This document shows, one piece after another, positions 1 through 8,320 of a stretch of DNA of 64,000 nucleotides. Location: NCBI GenBank assembly GCA_965200885.1, contig OZ241737.1, positions 124,001-188,000 on the forward strand, written 5' to 3'. The DNA comes from MPNP01 sp026710155 (lineage in GTDB: Bacteria; Pseudomonadota; Alphaproteobacteria; Rhodobacterales; Rhodobacteraceae). Position 1 is the stretch's first letter; each line of letters begins with the position of its first letter. The translations under genes and the position numbers were made by a program. Below the pieces are notes generated by a model. It ran no database searches. It had not been told where the DNA came from and saw only the letters and a program-made list of their open reading frames with translations.

Positions 1-282
1 TTCACATTTTTCTTGATTTTGCTTCAGGTCTGACTGGTAGAGAATGATAGTAAACCATGGTTAATGCGATATATGCCATTACCCTCGATTATATGGGCTC
101 ATACCATCAAAATAATCTAGACCGAATAATTTTATAATGAAGTAACCTCAGTTGAAAAAAATTCCAAATGTTACTATTTCCTTCTAAGCATCCAGAATTG
201 TTTGATAAACTGAATTGGTTATTGGATATTTCAGGAATTGTATCCCTTTTAAAGGTCTGAATTGTTTGGAGAGGATAATTAA

Positions 283-738
283 ATGATCAAGTTTTCATTG
301 TCCTGTGAGAATAGCCACATTTTTGAAAGCTGGTTCGAATCCAACAACGCTTTCGATACATTGTATTCCAAGGGGTTGCTGACATGCCCAATCTGCAACT
401 CGACACAGGTCGGCAAAAATATCATGTCACCCAATATTGTTGGCAAGCTCAATCCCTCCAAAGAAGAAAGCAAGCCACAAGAAAATGACGAGAAAATCGA
501 CCTTCAAAAGCCTCTTTCAAAATATGAGGAAGCCCTCCAGACTCTTAAACAGGAAGTGGAAAAGAATTCCGAGTATGTGGGCAAGGATTTCGTTGATCAA
601 GCACGAATGATGTTCCAGAGCGAAACCGAAAAACGGTCAATTCACGGCGAAGCTTCCATCAAGGAGGCCAAGGAACTTGTGGAAGAAGGCGTTCCAGTAA
701 TGCCACTTCCGTGGCCTTCTATAACAAACACCAATTAA
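283..738 (+). CDS. DUF1178 family protein
   Basis: A 151-residue protein that begins MIKFSLSCENSHIFESWF and carries an N-terminal CPIC zinc-ribbon-like pair near residue 36, with a further Cys at residue 8. This matches the DUF1178 family of small, mostly alphaproteobacterial proteins of unknown function. The middle (residues 55-85) is polar and low in complexity, and the C-terminal third ends in a short Pro-rich segment (VMPLPWPS). The start is ATG with a GGAGAGG-like ribosome binding site about ten bases upstream. It stands 171 bp ahead of lysC on the same strand. The family call rests on the N-terminal pattern; no biochemical role is known to me. Confidence 0.8.
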   Translation: MIKFSLSCENSHIFESWFESNNAFDTLYSKGLLTCPICNSTQVGKNIMSPNIVGKLNPSKEESKPQENDEKIDLQKPLSKYEEALQTLKQEVEKNSEYVGKDFVDQARMMFQSETEKRSIHGEASIKEAKELVEEGVPVMPLPWPSITNTN

Positions 739-909
739 ACTTTCAGATTTTTCCAAACAACTTGGTTGTTTGGTAATTTCACTTACCCTTTCATCAACAA
801 AGATTGATTTGCTTACAACAACCAGCAAGATTTTTGACAAACAACAATGAATATTAATCCAGTAGATCGATTTGTATATGCCCATTGGCTGAAATTCCGG
901 GAATAGGCT

Positions 910-2154
910 GTGGCCAGAATTGTAATGAAATTTGGTGGTACCTCCGTTGCTGATATTGAGCGTATGCGTATTGCGGCTTTCTACATCAAGGAAGAAGTTG
1001 ACAAAGGCAATGAGGTCATCGTTATTGTTTCGGCCATGGCAGGAGAAACCAACAAGTTGGTGGAAACCGTCAACTCTGCATCCTCATTTTTTGATGCCAG
1101 GGAATATGATGCTGTGGTTTCTTCAGGTGAAAATGTAACCTCGGGAATCATGGCCCTGATTTTGCAAGACATGAACATTCCAGCCCGTAGCTGGCAAGGG
1201 TGGCAAGTACCGATCACAACATCGTCCACTCATAGTTCGGCCCGTATCAAGGATATTTGTACGCAAAACGTGAAAGCCAAGTTTGACGAAGGGCTCAAAG
1301 TCGCTGTGGTGGCCGGATTCCAGGGTATGAGTGAAGAAAACCGAATTACCACTTTGGGACGGGGTGGTTCCGACCTGACGGCTGTTGCTTTTGCCGCCAA
1401 ATTTGACTGTGAGCGATGTGATATATTCACTGATGTCGATGGAGTTTATACTGCTGATCCCAGAATTGTATTCAAAGCGAGAAAACTTAACAGGATTTCC
1501 TACGATGAGATGCTGGAGCTGGCATCTCTAGGGGCCAAGGTCTTGCAGACCAGATCGGTTCAAATGGCAATGGCACATCAAGTACCGGTTTATGTACGAT
1601 CCAGTTTTACGGGAAAGCCAGGAACTTTGGTCTGTAGTGAGGACGAGAAAATGGAAAACAGAACAATTTCAGGAATTGCCCATTCACGGGATGAAGCAAA
1701 AATATCAATAATATCGGTTGCCGATCGCCCGGGCATAGCCGCAACGATATTTGGTGCCTTGTCAGATCATGGTGTAATCGTGGACATGATTGTCCAGAAT
1801 ATCTCTGAAAGTGGTCGAACGGATATTACTTTTTCCTGTCCCTTGGAACAATCAGCTCTGGCTGAAAAAGCCTTGTTAGAGGCCAAGGAAAAGAATCTGG
1901 TGAATTTTCATGAGATCTTGCAGGATCTGGAAGTTTGCAAGGTTTCTGTCGTGGGTATAGGCATGCGGTCACAATCGGGTGTTGCAGCCAAAATGTTCTC
2001 CATTTTGGCCAATGAAGGAATAAATATCAAGATCATTTCGACTTCCGAGATAAAAATATCAGTCCTGGTGGAACGCAAATACATGGAACTAGCCGTTCAG
2101 GCCCTTCATGATAAATTCGAACTTCATACCAATAGAATATCATCGGAACAATGA
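910..2154 (+). CDS. lysC: aspartate kinase
   Basis: Catalyses ATP-dependent phosphorylation of aspartate, the first step towards lysine, threonine, methionine and diaminopimelate. The 414 residues have the normal length for a monofunctional LysC. The N-terminal kinase signature MKFGGTSVAD is at residues 6-15, the GRGGSDLTAVA nucleotide-binding segment near residue 150, and two ACT regulatory domains fill the C-terminal third (about residues 270-400). The start is GTG (GTG GCC AGA), which places MKFGGT at the usual distance. The stop overlaps the ptsP start by four bases (ATGA), so the two are translationally coupled; lysC-ptsP adjacency is common in Alphaproteobacteria. Confidence 0.95.
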   Translation: MARIVMKFGGTSVADIERMRIAAFYIKEEVDKGNEVIVIVSAMAGETNKLVETVNSASSFFDAREYDAVVSSGENVTSGIMALILQDMNIPARSWQGWQVPITTSSTHSSARIKDICTQNVKAKFDEGLKVAVVAGFQGMSEENRITTLGRGGSDLTAVAFAAKFDCERCDIFTDVDGVYTADPRIVFKARKLNRISYDEMLELASLGAKVLQTRSVQMAMAHQVPVYVRSSFTGKPGTLVCSEDEKMENRTISGIAHSRDEAKISIISVADRPGIAATIFGALSDHGVIVDMIVQNISESGRTDITFSCPLEQSALAEKALLEAKEKNLVNFHEILQDLEVCKVSVVGIGMRSQSGVAAKMFSILANEGINIKIISTSEIKISVLVERKYMELAVQALHDKFELHTNRISSEQ

Positions 2155-4415
2155 ACGACCAAGCGTTAGAAATATCTTCCCAGGAACTGCTGATCAGTCT
2201 AAATGACGCTTTAGCCAGCCAGGGAGACGGTCAGGAACGATTAAACCAGATTGCTGAAATCGTTGCTGATTCCATGGGTGTGGATGTATGCTCGATATAC
2301 CTCCACAGAGATCCCAAAACCCTTGAACTCTGTGCTACCAAGGGCCTGAATCCTGAAGCCGTACATGTAACCCGTTTAAGGGTCAATGAGGGTCTTGTTG
2401 GTAAGGTTTCCAGACTTTCGGAACCGGTGAATGCTGCTGATGCCCCATCAGAAAAGGGGTTCCGCTACATGGCAGAAACCGGGGAAGAACGATATTCCTC
2501 GTTTTTGGGAGTGCCTATCCAAAGGTTGGGCCAAATGCTTGGTGTTCTGGTTGTACAAACCAAAGAATCCAGAAGGTTCCTCAATAGTGAAGTCAACACC
2601 CTTGCTGTTGTTGCCACGGTTTTGGCGGAAATGAGGGAAACAGGCATAATCACCGGTGAGGGAAAGGCGCTTTCTGCCCTTCATACCCAACCGGTAACAT
2701 ATAATGGACTGGTTGCACATGATGGCTTTGCCGAAGGTCGAGTGCTTTTGCATGAACCCAGGGTGGTCATCACGAATCCCGTATCAGCCAACCCAAAAAA
2801 GGAATTGGCTCGACTGAAAAATGCGATTGCTGAACTTAGGGGTACCGTCGATTACCTGCTGGAATCACAAATGCAACATACCCTTTCCATTGAGCAAAGG
2901 GAAATTCTGGAAACCTACAGGATGTTCGCAAATTCATCCGGATGGTTGACCAGAATGGAAGGCAACATTGCTACCGGTTTGTCGGCCGAGGCCTCGGTTG
3001 AAAAAGAGCAATCGGAAGCCCGAGCCCGCATGGAGAAATCACCTGATCCCTATCTCAGGGATCGGTTTCATGATCTTGATGACCTCTTCAATCGCCTCCT
3101 CAGGATTCTGACCGGTCAGGGAAGAAGCATCAAGGATGAAATGCCGGATAGCCCTATCCTGATTGCCAGAAACATAGGCCCCGGCGAGCTTCTTGAATAT
3201 GGTAAAAACCTAAGGGGAATAGTACTGGAAGAAGGTTCGGTCGGTTCACATGCAACCATTGTCGCAAGGGCCATGGCCATTCCGCTGATCATTCATGTCA
3301 AGGGCATAACAACCGAGGCATTGAATGACGATGTCATTTTCATTGATAGTGAAAATAAATCCGTTCATCTGAGACCTGATGATGTCGTGGCTTCGGCAAT
3401 CCATAACAGGATTGAAATGGCCGAATCTGTCAAGGCGACTTATGCCAAAATCAGGAACCTGCCTGCCCTTACCAGGGATGGTAAAAATATCGGACTTTAC
3501 ATCAATGCCGGATTGATGGCCGAGCTTCCGAATCTGGAACGTTCTGGAGCAGAAGGTGTTGGACTATTCAGGACTGAATTGAGATTTCTAAATTCGAACA
3601 ATATCCCGACCAGGGAAGAGTTGGCCAAACAATACTCCCAGGTACTGGACTCAGCTGGAGGCAAAAGGGTCATTTTTCGAACGGTTGACATAGGTTCGGA
3701 CAAGATGGTACCCTACATGAACAGGGAAGAGGAACCAAACCCGGCAATGGGTTGGCGGGCCATCAGAATTTCACTTGACAAACCCGGATTTTTGCGAATG
3801 CAATGCCAGGCATTGTTCAATGGGGCAAAGGGGCGTCCTTTGAGCATAATGTTCCCCATGGTTACAAGTTATGACGAATTCACCCAAGCCAAGCACATCT
3901 GTTTGAAACAATTGGAGAGATTCAAAAAATTGGGTAAGGTAATCCCCGAGAGTTTTGAAATCGGTGCAATGCTGGAAACGCCTTCTCTTGCTTTTGCACC
4001 GGATGATTTCTATAAATCAACTGATTTCATTTCCATCGGTGGCAATGACCTTAAGCAGTTTTTCTTCGCAGCAGACAGGCAAAATGAAAGGGTTCGCGGT
4101 CGATACCATTCCTTGCATTTGAGTTATCTTTATTTCATAGAATTCATTTGCAACCGCTGCAAGGCGAACAAAACCAAAGTCAGTTATTGTGGTGAGGATG
4201 CAGGGAACCCTGAAATTGCCATTTGCCTTGCTGCCATGGGGGTTGCATCCTTCTCAATAAGATCTGCCAGCCTGGGTCGGGTAAAGCATTACCTCAGGCA
4301 GGTGGATTTGGAAAAAATAAAAGGGTTGATTGATAGAGCAAGAAGCGAAGGTAAAACCACTTTCAAGGATGACATCAAGCAGTTTATGGACAGGTGTGAA
4401 AGTTCAGTTACATGA
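2151..4415 (+). CDS. ptsP: phosphoenolpyruvate-protein phosphotransferase (EI-Ntr)
   Basis: Enzyme I of the nitrogen-related phosphotransferase system; it autophosphorylates from PEP and passes the phosphate to NPr. The 754 residues contain an N-terminal GAF domain (about 15-165), which distinguishes EI-Ntr from the sugar EI. The phosphohistidine domain follows, with catalytic His in GSVGSHATIVAR near residue 366, and then the C-terminal PEP-binding barrel with the essential Cys in SYCGEDAGN near residue 682. The GAF domain is known in other bacteria to sense glutamine. The start overlaps the lysC stop (ATGA). Length and domain order are complete and nothing looks damaged. Confidence 0.95.
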   Translation: MNDQALEISSQELLISLNDALASQGDGQERLNQIAEIVADSMGVDVCSIYLHRDPKTLELCATKGLNPEAVHVTRLRVNEGLVGKVSRLSEPVNAADAPSEKGFRYMAETGEERYSSFLGVPIQRLGQMLGVLVVQTKESRRFLNSEVNTLAVVATVLAEMRETGIITGEGKALSALHTQPVTYNGLVAHDGFAEGRVLLHEPRVVITNPVSANPKKELARLKNAIAELRGTVDYLLESQMQHTLSIEQREILETYRMFANSSGWLTRMEGNIATGLSAEASVEKEQSEARARMEKSPDPYLRDRFHDLDDLFNRLLRILTGQGRSIKDEMPDSPILIARNIGPGELLEYGKNLRGIVLEEGSVGSHATIVARAMAIPLIIHVKGITTEALNDDVIFIDSENKSVHLRPDDVVASAIHNRIEMAESVKATYAKIRNLPALTRDGKNIGLYINAGLMAELPNLERSGAEGVGLFRTELRFLNSNNIPTREELAKQYSQVLDSAGGKRVIFRTVDIGSDKMVPYMNREEEPNPAMGWRAIRISLDKPGFLRMQCQALFNGAKGRPLSIMFPMVTSYDEFTQAKHICLKQLERFKKLGKVIPESFEIGAMLETPSLAFAPDDFYKSTDFISIGGNDLKQFFFAADRQNERVRGRYHSLHLSYLYFIEFICNRCKANKTKVSYCGEDAGNPEIAICLAAMGVASFSIRSASLGRVKHYLRQVDLEKIKGLIDRARSEGKTTFKDDIKQFMDRCESSVT

Positions 4416-4426
4416 TAATTGGTTGA

Positions 4427-4927
4427 TTAACAATCCTTTGCGGATGGTATTCTTACCCTCCCTTTTAGCAACTCCCTTGTGCCTTCAGTTAGCTCAAGAC
4501 ACAATATCCTGCTTGGATCGGTTGGTGGTGGAAACTCAACGGTTTTAATTACCGAAAAGCCAAATTTGGAATAATACGGTTCGTCTCCAACAAGCAGTAT
4601 TGCTTCCCAATCCATTTCTCTGGCTTTGGATATCCCCTCACTGATAAGGTATGAGCCAATACCTTCTCCCTGATGCGTATGATGAACTGCTATTGGGCCC
4701 AATAGAAGAACCTTAAATTCATTTTGCCCAACCCTGACTGGCCAGAATCTAATGGATCCTACTATCAAACCATGTTCTTCTCTGGCAACCATCGATAATG
4801 CTTCAATAGGCTGATTCCCAATCCTCAACTGGTAGGATGAAAGATTGGTTCGGCCCAAACCAAATGCATTATCAAGCAATACTTCAATTTCGGTATAATC
4901 TTCAGACCTTTCTTTTTCGAACCTCAA
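4427..4927 (-). CDS. GNAT-family N-acetyltransferase (YhbS-like)
   Basis: A 166-residue acetyltransferase. The acetyl-CoA loop motif A is seen in the segment LGPIAVHHTHQGEGIGSYLI (a Q/R-x-x-G-x-G/A variant, about residues 77-96), followed by the GDEPYYSKFGF block typical of the YhbS/COG3153 branch. The substrate cannot be told from sequence; relatives act on small amines or protein N-termini. It is convergent with ptsP with only 11 bp between the stops, so any terminator must be shared or lie inside coding sequence. The start is the first ATG (MRFEKERSEDYTEIEVLL), giving the usual N-terminal GNAT helix. Confidence 0.85.
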   Translation of the reverse strand: MRFEKERSEDYTEIEVLLDNAFGLGRTNLSSYQLRIGNQPIEALSMVAREEHGLIVGSIRFWPVRVGQNEFKVLLLGPIAVHHTHQGEGIGSYLISEGISKAREMDWEAILLVGDEPYYSKFGFSVIKTVEFPPPTDPSRILCLELTEGTRELLKGRVRIPSAKDC

Positions 4928-5002
4928 AATTCCAATCCTCTTGATACAAACAACAGAATGTTGCTATTCAGGTGTTTTAAACCGATTGTCATAAAATACA
5001 TT

Positions 5003-5405
5003 TTACATTTCAAAGCGTCGGTTCCCAAATGGCAATAATCCATGTTCATGCCTGAATTTTGCTAGTAATAATAACTTGGGTGGAATGGTTCTTTTGTTAT
5101 GGCATTCCCAAATGTACAAATTAGCATCCCAGATCCCTCTGATGTACCATATCCACCTACCACCATTGTGATCCCCCGTTCCCGAATCGAACTAATTGAC
5201 TAATGCGTCTCTGAAGGTTGGTTGACCTACCAATGTAGAGTATATCTGTTGGTAATCCATTTAGGAAAATAGACTTTTTTTCAAAGAGTTGGTTAAAATC
5301 CTCCATCTGGTCAATTTCAGCTATGGGTTCAATTTCACTGCCAGTCCGGTTTACCAAACCAATTGCATAAATCCCTGCAGTTTCTGGGATATCAAATGAA
5401 TGCAT
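5003..5405 (-). pseudogene. GIY-YIG nuclease-domain protein, frameshifted in a C5/G5 run
   Basis: The first 82 codons (5405 down to 5157) give a GIY-YIG domain start: GIYAIGL near residue 11, then DILYIGRSTNLQRRI with the second signature and the Arg. This frame stops at GSQWW. Removing one G from the G5 run (plus-strand C5 at 5173-5177) joins it to an open frame that reads FGNGDHNGGRWIWYI and ends NRRFEM at a TAA (5003-5005), giving about 133 residues. The joined product looks like an intact small GIY-YIG protein, so the frame break is either a sequencing slip or a recent or phase-variable mutation. A ribosome binding site (GGAG) sits nine bases before the ATG. The gene lies just downstream of the crRNA-like element and its target (5436-5543). 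Confidence 0.7.
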
Positions 5406-5427
5406 ATCAATAACTCCATTCAGTAAA

Positions 5428-5460
5428 TTAGTTTCTTGTTGAATATAATCTTCTAAACAT
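5428..5460 (-). other. candidate minigene MFRRLYSTRN with tandem AGA codons
   Basis: On the minus strand the ATG that occupies the PAM position of the crRNA-like target opens a ten-codon frame, ATG TTT AGA AGA TTA TAT TCA ACA AGA AAC TAA. Three of the ten codons are AGA, two of them in tandem right after codon 2. In the haloarchaeal CreTA module the toxin CreT is a small RNA whose start codon is followed by rare AGA codons and which sequesters the cognate tRNA-Arg. The resemblance is suggestive only: there is no strong Shine-Dalgarno sequence (a GGGG lies about 12 bases upstream), and AGA is not necessarily rare in this AT-rich genome. Confidence 0.3.
5436..5460 (-). promoter_or_regulatory. 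putative target site of the crRNA-like RNA (PAM ATG + 22-nt protospacer)
   Basis: Minus-strand ATG (5458-5460) is followed by 22 bases (5457-5436) that match the guide-like segment 5514-5493 at 19 of 22 positions. Positions 1-11 (TTTAGAAGATT) are identical and mismatches fall at positions 12, 15 and 18; 12 and 18 are among the every-sixth positions that Cascade leaves unpaired. ATG is a working interference PAM in the E. coli I-E system; the PAM of this system is unknown. The site lies 31 bp upstream of the GIY-YIG gene start and within its likely promoter region (AT-rich TATATT stretch at 5462-5472), so Cascade binding here would be expected to repress it. Confidence 0.5.
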
Positions 5461-5464
5461 ATAT

Positions 5465-5549
5465 ATAATATACCCCGCTATCACGGGGAACTTTGTCGAT
5501 TAGAATCTTCTAAACGGTTCATCCCTAAAATCAAAGGGAAATATGAGAA
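5465..5549 (-). ncRNA. crRNA-like RNA (degenerate I-E repeat, guide, degenerate repeat)
   Basis: Read on the minus strand. PsiR1 (5543-5515) matches the 29-nt repeat of the adjacent array at 18 of 29 positions but keeps its last 11 bases exactly, GGGATGAACCG, which includes the 8-nt crRNA 5' handle; a TCCC/GGGA stem remains. A guide-like stretch of 21-22 nt follows (5514-5493). PsiR2 (5493-5465) keeps GTTCCCCGT and the GGGG arm of the hairpin but has lost the handle sequence. A sigma70-like promoter ends six bases before PsiR1. This order and the shortened spacer fit CreR/CreA-type crRNA-resembling RNAs, which guide Cascade to partly matching promoters without cleavage. Transcription and processing by Cas6e are not shown. 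Confidence 0.6.
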
Positions 5550-5554
5550 TTTAT

Positions 5555-5582
5555 AGTATAACAAAAAAGAAATTATTTTCAA
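5555..5582 (-). promoter_or_regulatory. sigma70-like promoter of the crRNA-like RNA
   Basis: On the minus strand TTGAAA (5582-5577) and TATACT (5560-5555) are separated by 16 bases; each hexamer matches the consensus at five of six positions. Transcription would start near 5548, just before the first degenerate repeat at 5543. It is the best promoter-like pair in the cas3/GIY-YIG intergenic region and points away from cas3. Confidence 0.5.
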
Positions 5583-5590
5583 TAAAAACT

Positions 5591-5619
5591 GCTACACGCT
5601 ACACAATTGCTTGTATAAT
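5591..5619 (+). promoter_or_regulatory. possible cas3 promoter with tandem GCTACAC repeat
   Basis: A perfect TATAAT (5614-5619) lies 59 bp before the cas3 start. Where a -35 element would fall there is instead a tandem heptamer, GCTACAC-GCTACAC (5591-5604), which could be an activator or repressor site. It stands back to back with the minus-strand promoter of the crRNA-like RNA, so the two may be co-regulated. The assignment is from position and the -10 match alone. Confidence 0.35.
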
Positions 5620-5677
5620 TGAGGGAAATAAAATCTTTTTCTACCGAATCCACATTTAAGTTTGAACTGAACTCACA

Positions 5678-8215
5678 TTGAAAAATTCTGAATACATAAT
5701 AATCCATTCCAATGAATGGAAAGGTAAATCAAATGGCCATCCAGCCATTTGGCATATGCTTGATGTAGCTGCATGTGCTGAAATAATAATGGGAACTCAT
5801 AATTTTTTTCAACCTCTCTCTACTGCCCAAAAAAAAGCTTTGTTGATTCTGATAGCACTTCATGACATTGGAAAAATTTCTCTTGAATTTCAAAAAGTTA
5901 TAAATGGTGGAAAAGGACGTTATAGACATTGGCAACTTTCAGATACCTTTTTAGTAAATTTCTTGGATGAAATTCTTTCACAGTCTTTGAATAATGTCCC
6001 CACTGTAATGCGTGAGTTTTATGCTGCTGTTTCTGGACACCATGGTGGTCCCCCTCAAAGTTCAAACAATCCGAGAGAAATAAGAAAAAGACAAAAAGCT
6101 ATTGGACCGGATGCAATTGCTTTCTCGAAAAAGTGGGTTTATACCCTTTTGGATTTGTTTCCGAATGCTTCATTAGAAGGGATAGATCAATGGGGCGCTA
6201 GAAAAATATCTTGGAATTTATCCGGTCTTGTAGTTGCCTCAGATTGGGTAGGTTCTAATGAGGAATGGTTCGAGGGTTTTCTGAACCCAATTTCTCCAAT
6301 GGAGTATCTTAAGCATGCAAGAAAAATAGCAAAATTCGCTGTTGAAAAAGCTCGCTTAGAACCGACTTCAATTAACGAAAAATTCAATGGTATGGCCCTA
6401 ACTGGGTTCAATAATCTTCGTCCTATGCAGAAAATCGTAGAGGAAGTGGAATTACCAAAAGAACCCTTTTTAGGGATAATTGAAGATATCACTGGTGCTG
6501 GGAAAACTGAGGCTGCACTAATACTTGCATATCGAATGATGTTATCTGGTTTTGGAAATGGTTTGTTTTTTGCCCTTCCCACAACTGCCACTTCAAATTC
6601 CATGTTTGATAGAATGGCAAAAATAGCTCCAAATTTGTTTACCTCTAGCCCTACTCTAACCTTGTCACATAGCAAATCGATTAACCATGAAGGATTTAAA
6701 TCTATAATTGGAAAGAATAGTGATAATACAGCTGAAGCCAATTGTTCTAAATGGTTGGCAGATGACCGCCGGAGGTCTTTACTTGCAGATGTAGGAGTTG
6801 GAACGATTGACCAAGCACTACTGGGAATTTTACCAACTAGGTTTGCAACCCTAAGGATATTTGGGGTTTCAAAGGGAATTCTAATCGTTGATGAAGCACA
6901 TTCTTATGATCCATATACGCAACAACAATTGGAAACACTTTTAACAATGCATGCTTTGAATGGTGGTTCGGCTATACTAATGACTGCTACTTTACCTGTC
7001 GGGGTTCGAGAAAAGTTTGTGAATGCTTACTGCCAGGGAAAAGAATTTTCTCCTCCTACCCTGCACCATGACCATTTTCCTGGTTTTACCATGGTGACTT
7101 CAGTAGTTACTTCCCATGAGGTACCCTCAATACCTAAGACAAACAGAACTATAAACATTAACCGAAAATCTAATCCCCAAGGTGTGAACAAAATATTAAT
7201 TGACGGGTATAATTCAGGTGCAGCCTGTGTTTGGATACGTAATTCTGTCGATGAAGCAATTACATCAGCAAATGAGCTAAATTCCCTTGGTGTTAAGACA
7301 ATATTGCTTCATGCAAGATTTACCACAGGTGACAGGATAACACTGGAAAATGATCTGGTTGCTAGATTTGGTAAGAACGGGCGTAATAGATCGGAAAAAA
7401 TTCTTGTTGCTACTCAAGTTATTGAATCTTCAATGGATCTGGATTTTGACGTTATGGTTTCTGACCTTGCTCCAATCGGTTCGTTAATCCAAAGATCTGG
7501 AAGACTATGGAGGCATATGGATATTAGGCCTAAAGTAAATCGCCCAGTTCCAGGTCCAACCTTAAATGTGTTGTCACCCGATCCTGGTGAAGTTAAAGAT
7601 GAAAACTGGTTAAAGAACGTAATTGGAGCAGGTGCTTGGGTATATCAAATTGGAGATCAATGGCTTACTGCTAAATGTATATTTGATCAAGGGGAAATTA
7701 GAATTCCACATGATTTAAGAACATTAATTGCTTTTGTTCATGGAGAAAATACTCAAGATTTACCTGAAATATTCATGAATAAGCATTATGATAATTTAGG
7801 GAGAAACTTAGCTCATCGGGTAAGAGCAATCAATAATGTAGTTGATGTCTTTGATGGATATCTTTTGGGAACAAAAGACAATGTATGGAGTGATGAGAAA
7901 TACCCTACCAGATTAGGTGATGAAACAAAAACCTTGATATTATCACGATGGTGTGGAAATCGTTTGGTTCCTTGGAATGAAGTAGATGAAGAATCAAGAT
8001 CTTGGTCTCTTTCCGAGGTGGGGGTATCAATAAATCGATTAAAGTATTTTGAGATCAAATTACCTGACCAAGATATACCAGAAATTCAATCAGTTAAAGA
8101 AAAATGGTCCAAAGGTAAAAGAGACCACCAAATTTTATGTCCGATTGATAAAGATGGAATCATTTGTGAGGGATTAAAGTATGACAAAAAATATGGGTTG
8201 CAGTTTGTCAAATAA
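5678..8215 (+). CDS. cas3: CRISPR-associated helicase/nuclease Cas3 (type I-E)
   Basis: Nuclease-helicase recruited by Cascade to degrade target DNA. The 845 residues begin with an HD nuclease domain (H62-D63 in LHDIGKIS, GHHGG at 120-124). An SF2 helicase follows, with Walker A GAGKT at 273-277, the DEAH box at 405-408, the MTATLP motif and QRSGRLWRH as motif VI. The C-terminal domain is complete. The start is probably TTG at 5678, which gives about 20 residues before the HD domain's first helix; no better ATG lies upstream in frame. It heads the I-E cas genes but is separated from cas8e by 105 bp, so cas8e may have its own promoter, as in E. coli. Confidence 0.93.
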   Translation: MKNSEYIIIHSNEWKGKSNGHPAIWHMLDVAACAEIIMGTHNFFQPLSTAQKKALLILIALHDIGKISLEFQKVINGGKGRYRHWQLSDTFLVNFLDEILSQSLNNVPTVMREFYAAVSGHHGGPPQSSNNPREIRKRQKAIGPDAIAFSKKWVYTLLDLFPNASLEGIDQWGARKISWNLSGLVVASDWVGSNEEWFEGFLNPISPMEYLKHARKIAKFAVEKARLEPTSINEKFNGMALTGFNNLRPMQKIVEEVELPKEPFLGIIEDITGAGKTEAALILAYRMMLSGFGNGLFFALPTTATSNSMFDRMAKIAPNLFTSSPTLTLSHSKSINHEGFKSIIGKNSDNTAEANCSKWLADDRRRSLLADVGVGTIDQALLGILPTRFATLRIFGVSKGILIVDEAHSYDPYTQQQLETLLTMHALNGGSAILMTATLPVGVREKFVNAYCQGKEFSPPTLHHDHFPGFTMVTSVVTSHEVPSIPKTNRTININRKSNPQGVNKILIDGYNSGAACVWIRNSVDEAITSANELNSLGVKTILLHARFTTGDRITLENDLVARFGKNGRNRSEKILVATQVIESSMDLDFDVMVSDLAPIGSLIQRSGRLWRHMDIRPKVNRPVPGPTLNVLSPDPGEVKDENWLKNVIGAGAWVYQIGDQWLTAKCIFDQGEIRIPHDLRTLIAFVHGENTQDLPEIFMNKHYDNLGRNLAHRVRAINNVVDVFDGYLLGTKDNVWSDEKYPTRLGDETKTLILSRWCGNRLVPWNEVDEESRSWSLSEVGVSINRLKYFEIKLPDQDIPEIQSVKEKWSKGKRDHQILCPIDKDGIICEGLKYDKKYGLQFVK

Positions 8216-8320
8216 ATAATAATTTTCAAACTGTCTTACTGAATTTGAATTTTCTTGCGATAAATTTCCCAAACATTAGTCCGAATCTCAAAAAATCCAC
8301 ATGAATTAATTAGTAATTTA

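Noticed and set aside
330..345. GGTTCGAATCC, a T-loop-like motif of tRNA genes
   Set aside because: It lies inside the DUF1178 coding frame, and no acceptor or anticodon stem can be formed around it.
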